Assembly: GCA_002431905.1 (NCBI GenBank)
Contig: DJER01000022.1
Location: forward strand, 29,811 to 93,810
Length of the DNA: 64,000 nt
From: Christensenella sp. UBA5893
GTDB taxonomy: Bacteria > Bacillota > Clostridia > Christensenellales > UBA1242
Direction: 5' to 3'
In this document: one piece after another, positions 10,907 to 17,774 of the stretch
Numbering within the stretch: the first letter of the stretch is position 1
How the letters are laid out: every line of letters starts with the position of its first letter
Notes under the pieces: generated by a model
What the model was told of the DNA's origin: nothing
Database searches by the model: none
The model's input: the letters and a program-made list of their open reading frames with translations, nothing else
Translations under genes and position numbers: made by a program

Positions 10907-10945
10907 GTTCTCGTAGCTCAGATGGATAGAGCAACGGTTTCCTAA
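10907..10945 (+). pseudogene. 5' half of a tRNA-Arg gene, split in the anticodon loop
   Basis: These 39 bases give the acceptor 5' strand (GTTCTCG), a complete D arm, the anticodon stem 5' strand (ACGGT) and the loop TTCCTAA (anticodon CCT). No matching 3' half follows. The missing half is found 12.36 kb away at 23308-23345. Joined, the two make a perfect 77-nt tRNA: acceptor GTTCTCG/CGGGAAC, anticodon stem ACGGT/ACCGT, T stem GGAAG/CTTCT, CCA encoded. The gene is therefore interrupted by the integrated element, and this fragment cannot make a tRNA alone. Confidence 0.9.
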
Positions 10946-11029
10946 GTATCGACTTGGACAAAATAAAAGCCTCAAAACACCCCTAAAACACTGACATTTT
11001 GCGATTACTTAAAACTCACACAAAATCAA

Positions 11030-11048
11030 AGTTCACCAAAAGTTCACC
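11030..11048 (+). repeat. Paired direct repeats near the left end (possible integrase arm sites)
   Basis: AGTTCACC occurs at 11030-11037 and 11041-11048, 11 bp apart, about 90 bp inside the left junction. Short direct repeats near an att core are typical of tyrosine-integrase arm sites; this role is inference. Confidence 0.4.
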
Positions 11049-11072
11049 CAACCTTAATAAAATCATCAATAT

Positions 11073-11149
<77 letters not shown>

Positions 11150-11158
11150 ATTTGCATT

Positions 11159-11189
11159 AAAAAAGACGGCTTATTTAGTCGTCTTTTTC
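11159..11189 (+). terminator. Terminator after the element tRNA-Arg
   Basis: AAAAAGACG and CGTCTTTTT flank a short stem-loop 10 bp after the tRNA; the same hairpin on the other strand ends the 150-residue membrane gene. Its outer arms match those of the terminator after the split tRNA's 3' half (23350-23381). Confidence 0.8.
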
Positions 11190-11192
11190 TAT

Positions 11193-11645
11193 TTAATTTT
11201 TTGATACAATTTTAAAAAAATTGATACTTACGCATACAAGTAAGGTAATTGCTGATACAAATATAGAAATCATTATTGAATTCAAAATGTGTTGGAATAA
11301 TAGTAAACTATTTGCGCTGTATACACATATTGAAATAATTGAAATTACAATTACGACTGCAAACATAATTGTACTTAGGATAAAATTTCTTGACACTTGT
11401 TTATAATATCCTTGTTGTATAAGCGCTGATTTAACTTCTGGTCTCAATGGTATTGAATAATATATTCCCAAGGCGGAAATAATAAAACCGACAAAAATTC
11501 CAGCAGTGGTTAACAAAGTGTTTGCTAATTGTGGTGGATTTATAATTATATTCTTAATACCCAGTATAATAAGTGTTGCTAATATAGAAACCCCAATAAC
11601 AATAGAAGTTATTATGTGAGTTTCTTTTGGTTTAATTTTATTCAT
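11193..11645 (-). CDS. Four-helix membrane protein, downstream partner of the 296-residue gene
   Basis: A 150-residue protein with four clear hydrophobic segments (about residues 12-34, 42-65, 85-112, 116-143), short loops and a lysine-rich N-terminus; no enzyme motif is seen. It starts 3 bp after the stop of the gene at 11649, so the two are almost certainly translated together. The pair sits between the element tRNA and the integrase, a common cargo position. A soluble protein plus a small membrane partner in this place recalls two-gene phage-defence modules, but no known family is recognised. Function unknown; the membrane location is well supported. Confidence 0.75.
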   Translation of the reverse strand: MNKIKPKETHIITSIVIGVSILATLIILGIKNIIINPPQLANTLLTTAGIFVGFIISALGIYYSIPLRPEVKSALIQQGYYKQVSRNFILSTIMFAVVIVISIISICVYSANSLLLFQHILNSIMISIFVSAITLLVCVSINFFKIVSKN

Positions 11646-11648
11646 TTT

Positions 11649-12539
11649 TTACTCCATAAATTTTTTAGTTGCGTCTATTAATTTATCTTTTATTTTACTA
11701 AAACCATTTATATCAATTTGACTTATATAAATCGTTTCTTTTACTGTAAAATATTCTTCGAATAAATGTGACACATAATCATTAAATGTTTCATCCTGAA
11801 ATTTAATAACAGGCTTTGCTATTTTTTGATACTTAGTCTTATCGGCTAATATTTGTTTTACATATAGCTTAGTTGGGTGCTTTACCTTGATATTTATTAT
11901 GAAATTGTTTATATTTCTATCCCATGAAAGCGTTTGATCTATTGTTTTTGAGATTTCGCCAGTATCGGCAATTTGAAAATCAATAGATTTAAGTTTTTGA
12001 GACTTGTTTATTTTTTCTATAAGGTTTTTATCTCCATAGAACTTAATAATAACATTTTCATTACTATATTTTTCAAAATATTTCACAAAAATTTTAATTG
12101 TGTTCTTTAAATTCTTATGTCCTATATAAACCAAAGTTCTTTTATTTTTATCTATGTAGAAAAAAGTAAATGACTTGATTATTAGTGATTTTAAAGTCTT
12201 GTTATCATCGCTTTTATATTCTTCTAGTATATCATTATATTCCTTTTCTGTTGACAGCTGGCCAAATAAACAATTTTCATCATCTTCTAATACTTTAAAA
12301 GCATATGATTTGCCTTCAAAAACAAACGAAAAATATTGATTCTTTGAATCGTAATTATCATTATTTATATTAAATGAGTTCTTTATAATTGAAGATAGAG
12401 ATGTTTTTCTAGACAAACCATCAATTGTAAATTGTTCAAAATTAGGACAGCTGATGTTTGCAAAATATATTGCTTTTTCAACGCCTTTTTCTTTTTTAGG
12501 TCTCTTAGACATTATATTATCTCCAACTAAATTCTCCAT
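11649..12539 (-). CDS. Unrecognised soluble cargo protein of the element, 296 aa
   Basis: No signal peptide or membrane helix. The N-terminus is basic (MSKRPKKEKG), the middle is rich in beta-prone stretches (YFSFVFEGKSYAFKVLEDDE; KNKRTLVYIGHK), and the C-terminus is helical and charged. The ATG at 12539 has AAGGAG 8 bases upstream and is preferred; a second ATG at 12512 also has a fair site (TTGGAG) and would begin MSKRPKKEK. It is the first gene of a two-gene unit with the membrane protein at 11193. No catalytic motif is identified. It could be a sensor for the membrane effector, but that is a guess from layout only. Confidence 0.7.
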   Translation of the reverse strand: MENLVGDNIMSKRPKKEKGVEKAIYFANISCPNFEQFTIDGLSRKTSLSSIIKNSFNINNDNYDSKNQYFSFVFEGKSYAFKVLEDDENCLFGQLSTEKEYNDILEEYKSDDNKTLKSLIIKSFTFFYIDKNKRTLVYIGHKNLKNTIKIFVKYFEKYSNENVIIKFYGDKNLIEKINKSQKLKSIDFQIADTGEISKTIDQTLSWDRNINNFIINIKVKHPTKLYVKQILADKTKYQKIAKPVIKFQDETFNDYVSHLFEEYFTVKETIYISQIDINGFSKIKDKLIDATKKFME

Positions 12540-12604
12540 AAGCAAATCTCCTTAACATCATAAGTATAGCACAAAAACCAAATGAAACGCAATAATGTGA
12601 CAAT

Positions 12605-13996
12605 TTATTCAAATATTTTATTTATTACTTCGCTTGCGTGAATATCGCTATTCTTTAGGAAGTGGCTGTAGAAATCGCTGGTTGTTGATGCTTTACTGTG
12701 ACCAGCTCTGGCTGATACAGTTTTCATATCAACACCTGCCATTAGTTGCAATGTTATGTTTGTATGGCGAAGTGAGTGGAGTGTAACGATTGGCAGTCCT
12801 GCTCGTGCAAGAGATTTTTGGAGCCATACTCGTAGCAGTCCTGGGCAGATATCTTTGCCGTCCTCTGTGCAGAAGAGTCTATCTGTGTCACCAAGTCTAT
12901 CACCAAGATATTTCTTTTGGTTTTGCCACCAAGCTTCGTATTCGTGTAAATACTCAATAAGTTTATCTGGCATGGATATTGTGCGTTTTGAATTTTCTGT
13001 TTTGGGTTCTTTGGTGATAATTCCAAATCCAACTATATCTTGCACAGATCTTGCTATGGTCATTGTTTTGTTTTCATAGTCAATGTCCTTCCATTCAAGA
13101 CCTGCAAGTTCGCCACGCCTTATTCCCATAAAAAGTGCTATCAGCAAGGCAATTTTCCATCTTGGATTGTCTAGTTTATCTAGATACACAGCTAGTTGCT
13201 TTGCTTCTTTGTCATTAAGTATCTTGATCTCCTTTTTATGCCCTTGAATTGGTGCAATGTAGTCACGAGATGCAAAGTTATGTTCAACCAATCTTTGTCT
13301 TTTTGCATCAGCTAGAATTGTTGCCAATGTTCGCTTAAGTTTTAGTATAGTTTCCTTTGCGTACGGACGACTAATTACTTTAACATCAAACCACTCATCA
13401 AAGTTTAAGTTGAGTGCGCTGCATATTGTTTTGGCGCTATCAATCCTTATACCATTACCAACTGTGGCTGAGTAGTAGATTGATCTGGAGATGCCACTAT
13501 TCCTAGTAGCATCAACCAGTTTTATGCAGTGAGATTTTAAATATTGAGTTAAATCTCTTTTGAGGATTGCATATCTTTGTTCATATTTCTTTGCCATCAT
13601 TTCATCCAGGAAACCTTGCACCATAACTGGTGTTATTTGGTTGAGTTTAATGTTTCCAAAGTATGCCTCAAACTTTCTAATATTATCTCTGCCTTTTATG
13701 TAGTAGTTTAATGATCTAGTGTTTTTAATCTTTTCAAGCCATTTATTTGCATAATCTATAAAAGTTATGTCATTATCTACAGCGAGCATACCGTTTAGTT
13801 GTTTCTTAAATTTATCTTCAAAGTCCAAGCAAACTCTTTGCAATTCTTTCTTGGCTTGAATTTCAGTTAACTCGTTTGGCTTTCTCCAACACATTGACTT
13901 CGCGACAAATTGTCCAGTTCTTAGATCTTTTGCTTTTACTTGTATTCTATATGATATTGATCCGTCATTTAGTTTTTTCTTTCTAACGCAAGCCAT
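12605..13996 (-). CDS. Tyrosine site-specific integrase of the element
   Basis: A 463-residue tyrosine recombinase. The N-terminus (GSISYRIQVKAKDLRTGQFV) matches the arm-type-site binding domain of Tn916-like integrases, and a core-binding domain follows. The catalytic set is present: Arg in GIRRGELAGLEW, HSLRH, AGHSK and the Tyr in DFYSHFL near the end. An extra segment of about 60 residues (roughly 150-215), reading as an XRE-like helix-turn-helix (LVDATRNSGISRSIYYS; SALNLNFDEWFD), is inserted between core-binding and catalytic parts. AAGGAG precedes the ATG. It lies 15 bp downstream of the Xis-like gene. It should catalyse integration into and excision from the tRNA-Arg anticodon loop. Confidence 0.93.
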   Translation of the reverse strand: MACVRKKKLNDGSISYRIQVKAKDLRTGQFVAKSMCWRKPNELTEIQAKKELQRVCLDFEDKFKKQLNGMLAVDNDITFIDYANKWLEKIKNTRSLNYYIKGRDNIRKFEAYFGNIKLNQITPVMVQGFLDEMMAKKYEQRYAILKRDLTQYLKSHCIKLVDATRNSGISRSIYYSATVGNGIRIDSAKTICSALNLNFDEWFDVKVISRPYAKETILKLKRTLATILADAKRQRLVEHNFASRDYIAPIQGHKKEIKILNDKEAKQLAVYLDKLDNPRWKIALLIALFMGIRRGELAGLEWKDIDYENKTMTIARSVQDIVGFGIITKEPKTENSKRTISMPDKLIEYLHEYEAWWQNQKKYLGDRLGDTDRLFCTEDGKDICPGLLRVWLQKSLARAGLPIVTLHSLRHTNITLQLMAGVDMKTVSARAGHSKASTTSDFYSHFLKNSDIHASEVINKIFE

Positions 13997-14010
13997 TTTA
14001 TTTCTCCTTT

Positions 14011-14229
14011 TTATCTAATAATTACTTGTTCCATTGGTAGTTCATAGTCTTTACTCTGCAAGAAGGCAAGCAGTGAATCGTAGTCAATTAGCACCTTTTT
14101 CCCAGTTTTAATTGATCTAATTTTGTATCCATCTGCCAACTTTCTTATTAAGAATTCACTTAGTCCAGTGTTTGGATCTTCTTGTTTAATCATTTGTAAT
14201 GTTTCTTTAATTGTTCTTATTCTTTGCAT
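14011..14229 (-). CDS. Excisionase-like small DNA-binding protein
   Basis: A 72-residue protein directly upstream of the integrase. GGAGG lies 4 bases before the ATG at 14229, which fixes the start and rejects a 25-residue extension. The pattern (helical N-terminus, then SEFLIRKLADGYKIRSIKTGKKVLIDYDSLLAFLQ) is a winged-helix/Xis-type fold in which a recognition helix is followed by a basic beta hairpin, as in MerR-like excisionases. Such proteins steer the integrase toward excision. Size, position and fold fit; the family assignment is by pattern only. Confidence 0.7.
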   Translation of the reverse strand: MQRIRTIKETLQMIKQEDPNTGLSEFLIRKLADGYKIRSIKTGKKVLIDYDSLLAFLQSKDYELPMEQVIIR

Positions 14230-14772
14230 TATGCCTCCAAGTGCTGTCGCTACCTGGACTTGTATTCTTATGCGAAACAAAAAGTACCGCAAAAGAGTGC
14301 TCAAGTCCAGTGAAACAGCAAAATATATTTAAAATTAAACCTTATATCTTTGAATTCTTTTTTGCTTTGTTTCTATTTGTCTTTGTATTCTTGTTATTTT
14401 GGTCAAAATCGTGCCTTCTTTGATTTTTTAGCAGTCCACTTGATAATTTATCCAAGTCAAGATTTATCGCTCCTAAAACTTGAAATGACGGCTTGTGTTT
14501 TCACAAAATTGCCGACTGAAATATTACACATTTGGACTATTTTGAATTAGATTTGATTATTTTTGATTTATATTTTGATTTTTTCATTTGGCTATTTTTT
14601 GATAAACAAACGAGCGAACATTCGAAAAATAAAGGATTATTTAGAGTTCTACACAAAAATTCGTTACTAAAAATTTGATTATTTTTTGATTTTTGATTAT
14701 GCGAAAATTTGCGTGCGACTGCCTGTCCGCTTATCAAGAACCTTTGGCTAGAGATTTGACCGCCCCTGGGGA
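14230..14772. other. AT-rich stretch without a convincing gene
   Basis: No frame has a ribosome site or sensible composition. It holds several near-copies of TTTTTTGATT (14557-14600 and 14675-14700), an unwinding-prone pattern. It lies between the replication-initiator-like gene and xis and could be part of an element origin or a promoter region; nothing more specific is visible. Confidence 0.4.
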
Positions 14773-15435
14773 TTATTTGCCCACAAGTTCTTTAATTGTT
14801 TCATCAAAAGCAATTTTGAACTTTTGCCCATAATCTTTGGCAAGAACTCTAATGTTAGTTACATCAAATAGAATATAAGTATCTGTAATTTCATCTATGA
14901 ACACTTTATCTTCTATAAAGCCTCTATATAGAGTTTCTCCAAAGTATAATCTAAGTTTGGCTAAAAAATTGTTATAAAGATCGTTTTTATCCAAACCTTT
15001 CACGCGCGCGTTATCATGTATTATTTTAATTTTTTTAATATCATAATAATCTATTGTCAGCAGTCCGTTACCCATGTCTTTGAAGCCAATTGCCGATAGG
15101 TCAAAACCAGCAGGTAACTTATTGCCGAATAACACATCAAAATCCACTTCAAGATACATTTCTCTTTTAAGTTCGGAAAGTCTGTTTAAGACGCCAAGCT
15201 TTTCGAGTTTTGTTATAATATTCCTAATTTGTCTTTCCTTAATACCTAGTATTGGCAAGTCATCCGTAATTTTCTTGTAAGTTAGTTTGAAATACCACTT
15301 TCCATCAAGTCTTTTACTTCTCATATTTCCACTGCTAATAAATTGTTCGATGTAATCGAGTAGTAGGATCTCTTTAAGATTTAATCCCAGTCTAAGTAAT
15401 GTCTCTTGCGGAAAGTTAAATATTTTTGGTCGCAT
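14773..15435 (-). CDS. Replication-initiator-like protein
   Basis: A 220-residue protein. Residues about 10-85 form a winged helix-turn-helix (LNLKEILLLDYIEQF; ERQIRNIITKLEKLGVLNRL) like that at the N-terminus of phage and plasmid replication initiators and replisome organisers. The C-terminal 70 residues (NNFLAKLRLYFGETLYRGFI then a beta strand pair and NIRVLAKDYGQKF) resemble DnaA domain I, the part that contacts DnaB or loaders. It lies beside repeat-rich DNA, which fits an initiator next to its iterons. AGGAG is 10 bases before the ATG. No primase or helicase motif is present. Replication role is inferred. Confidence 0.6.
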   Translation of the reverse strand: MRPKIFNFPQETLLRLGLNLKEILLLDYIEQFISSGNMRSKRLDGKWYFKLTYKKITDDLPILGIKERQIRNIITKLEKLGVLNRLSELKREMYLEVDFDVLFGNKLPAGFDLSAIGFKDMGNGLLTIDYYDIKKIKIIHDNARVKGLDKNDLYNNFLAKLRLYFGETLYRGFIEDKVFIDEITDTYILFDVTNIRVLAKDYGQKFKIAFDETIKELVGK

Positions 15436-15534
15436 AGATCACATGCTCCTTTTTTATGATTTTTGTTTTCATTTTTATCTCCTTGTTTTAGATTTTTTGC
15501 ATTCACAAAGATTGATCAATTCTTTGCTTTAGCA

Positions 15535-15905
15535 TATATTTTAACGAAGTCTGCAGTCCTTCGGTAAAACCAGATTTGGTTTAAAAAATAGGTGAGAGCG
15601 TTTAGCTTTAACTACTTTTCGATGTCATTTTAACAACTTCGCTAGTTCACCATTTGACCTAGCGAAACAATATTTTCAAAAAAGATTAACTTTTTCGGTA
15701 AAATAACTTTTTTCGTATCGGAACAACTTTCTGAACATATTTTAACAAGTCCGCTGTGCAAGCACTTTGCACATCGAAATCAAGTTTTCTCATTTTTCCA
15801 CTCCTTTTATTTAATTCTAACATTGTCAATAGCCCACCATTTGAACCATTGAGATAAATTTTGCCTACATTTTAATAAACCCACACAGACACCATTTGTC
15901 CACGC
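15535..15905. repeat. Degenerate direct repeats with inverted repeats (iteron-like)
   Basis: A motif near CATATTTTAACAAGTCCGC recurs about every 90-130 bp (near 15537, 15627, 15736, 15867). A second motif CACCATTTG followed by RNC-type bases occurs near 15648, 15832 and 15889, with a relative at 23153. Two perfect inverted repeats lie inside: TTCGCTAG/CTAGCGAA (15638-15666) and TGTGCAA/TTGCACA (15755-15773). Repeats beside an initiator-like gene suggest replication or transfer origin sites. Confidence 0.5.
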
Positions 15906-16021
15906 GGGAAAAGTTTTTTGTTTTTTATGCCTAAATTTTACTAGTTAGGGTATATAATCATTTGATATACCTAAAATATTTTTTAAAATTGTAGTTTTTA
16001 AATTCATCTGTTTGATGACAT

Positions 16022-16052
16022 AAAAAAAGAGACACTTTTTGCAAGTATCTCT
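16022..16052 (-). terminator. Hairpin with T run, minus strand
   Basis: Stem GAGATACTT/AAGTGTCTC (one mismatch) with a 5-nt loop, followed by TTTTTTT on the minus strand. It would end any transcript crossing the repeat region from the right. Confidence 0.6.
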
Positions 16053-16077
16053 AAAAAAAATATTGATTTTATATGCA

Positions 16078-16300
16078 AGGTGTCACACGTATCACACGTG
16101 TCACACTTGTGATACCAGTGTATAAATACACCTAAACCCCTTTTACCTTTTGGTATTTTTGACACTTTTTTTGAATTTTTAGGTGTGACACCTTGTGACA
16201 CCTTATTATGTTAAGGTATCACACTTATTTTAATGCTAAAACCCTTTATTTATCGGCATTTTTGCCTATGTGTGACACCTTGTGATACGTGTGACAGCTT
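16078..16300. repeat. Cluster of GTGTGACACC / TTGTGATAC repeats
   Basis: Variants of a unit near GTGTGACACCTTGTGATAC appear in both orientations at 16081-16116, 16182-16204, 16213-16226 and 16271-16298, separated by T-rich DNA. No gene is credible here: the short frame across it only reads the repeat (Cys-Asp-Thr runs). Likely protein-binding iterons for replication or regulation. Confidence 0.6.
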
Positions 16301-16331
16301 ATATCTATATTTGATTATTTTTATATAATTA

Positions 16332-16457
16332 GGTGGAGATGGTGGAGGTAGTGGAGATAACATTAATACTCTCGTGTGAGAGAAAAAAATAATTCAATAT
16401 TTTTTTATTATATATAGGACACTTTAAAATATCTCCATCATCTCCAATAGCTCCACC
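16332..16457. repeat. Two triplets of 9-bp repeats facing each other
   Basis: Left: three consecutive 9-mers GGTGGAGAT, GGTGGAGGT, AGTGGAGAT (16332-16358). Right, inverted: GGTGGAGCT, ATTGGAGAT, GATGGAGAT read on the minus strand (16457-16431). The 72 bp between are AT-rich. The symmetry suggests a bound protein or origin structure. Confidence 0.55.
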
Positions 16458-16465
16458 AAAGCAAT

Positions 16466-16494
16466 AAAAAAGAACGGATTTTGTTCCGCTCATT
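16466..16494 (-). terminator. Terminator of the restriction-modification operon
   Basis: Stem GAGCGGA/TCCGTTC (one G-U pair), 6-nt loop, then TTTTTT on the minus strand, directly after the endonuclease stop at 16497. Confidence 0.8.
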
Positions 16495-16496
16495 TT

Positions 16497-17774
16497 TTAT
16501 TTGTTTAATAGTTTAAATTGTTCATTATGCCATTTCAAATAGTGCCTTCTTTCGCAATCTATTAATGATTTATCTATAACCTTTCCATCAAGTTCTGCGA
16601 AATCTTTTGATTGTTTTGCCTTTTTAGATAGTATAATTCTATTGGATCCTACATCTATAGTCATAAGTTTTGCTCCCTCAAATAACTTATCATGATTTGG
16701 ACACATTAGTAATCCATTGAAACAATTAATTGCATCATATGTGTCGTCACATTTTGAATATGGTTTAATATGACTCGCAATTAAAAAATCTTCATATTCG
16801 AAGCCGCAAATAGGACAAACATGTTTTAATGTTTTGAGTAGATTATCCTTAAAAATCCTTTGAATATTATGGTTTCTTGACTTTATAGTAGTTTCAATAA
16901 ATTGTTCTTGTTCAAACGATTCTTTTTGTCTAATTACATGCTTTGATTTTAAAATATCAATTTTTAAATCTGCCAATTCTGTAGCTAATGGACTTATGAT
17001 ATCTACATTATCGTTTATTGTTTGTGTTTTTAATAAATAATTTTGTAATTCTTTTAAAACATAATTTTTATTGAATTTTAAAATATAGTCATTCTTTTTG
17101 GGTAAATAATCAGGAGTTCTTGTTCCTTTTACATTAATTGATATAGATTCAATATTAATTGGGGCATTTTTTACATTTAAAGTCCTTGCAATTTCTAAAT
17201 CACCATTTGCAAAACCTAAAACCATAAGTAAAAATTTGGTTTTAAATGGAGCCCATTTGTCAATAGAAGGTGCCGATTTTATATAATTTTCGAATTCTTT
17301 AATTAGCTCTTTCTTTTTCTCTATTGTAGAATTTATAAATAATCTATAAAGTTCTAACATATTATCATTTTTTAATGTTTGATATGCAACTAAATATAGA
17401 AAAATGTATGAATTTTCAGGGCAGTTGATTATATATTCCAATATTTCTAATTCTTTCACTTTGTACACATTGTCACGAATTTTTGATATAACATTGGCGA
17501 ACTGTAATATAGTTAATGTTTCGCTTAAGTAATTCTTGATTTTTTGAGCATCTTCTTTTGATTTTAGCTCCAAATTAAAAATATCTTTTGTATATTCTAT
17601 TGCATTTTCTTCATAAGTTTTTGACTGGAAACATAATTCGGCATCTAGATTGCTAATTATAAATTTAGAAAGAAAAAACACCGTATCATATTTGTAGCTT
17701 TTATCTGCAAAAAGTTGTCCTGTAGTTTTTGTTACTGAAACATCTTGCAAAATTTTTAAAATGTTATTTATCAT
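16497..17774 (-). CDS. HNH restriction endonuclease
   Basis: A 425-residue protein with a C-terminal HNH nuclease domain (about residues 318-372): CPICG, then SHIKPYS, NGLLMCPNHD, with the zinc cysteines and catalytic histidine in place. The N-terminal 300 residues are helical and unrecognised, probably for recognition or dimerisation. Its start overlaps the end of the methyltransferase gene by 11 bp, so the two are coupled, and it is last in the controller-methyltransferase-endonuclease operon. This order lets modification come before cleavage. Likely the Type II-like cutting subunit; the recognition sequence cannot be read from the gene. Confidence 0.88.
   Translation of the reverse strand: MINNILKILQDVSVTKTTGQLFADKSYKYDTVFFLSKFIISNLDAELCFQSKTYEENAIEYTKDIFNLELKSKEDAQKIKNYLSETLTILQFANVISKIRDNVYKVKELEILEYIINCPENSYIFLYLVAYQTLKNDNMLELYRLFINSTIEKKKELIKEFENYIKSAPSIDKWAPFKTKFLLMVLGFANGDLEIARTLNVKNAPINIESISINVKGTRTPDYLPKKNDYILKFNKNYVLKELQNYLLKTQTINDNVDIISPLATELADLKIDILKSKHVIRQKESFEQEQFIETTIKSRNHNIQRIFKDNLLKTLKHVCPICGFEYEDFLIASHIKPYSKCDDTYDAINCFNGLLMCPNHDKLFEGAKLMTIDVGSNRIILSKKAKQSKDFAELDGKVIDKSLIDCERRHYLKWHNEQFKLLNK

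Noticed and set aside
14537..14737. Minus-strand frame of 66 codons
   Set aside because: Asn/Ser/Lys-rich AT filler with no ribosome site.
16004..16201. Minus-strand frame of 65 codons with Cys-Asp-Thr repeats
   Set aside because: It only translates the GTGTGACACC repeat array and contains the hairpin at 16022-16052; no ribosome site.
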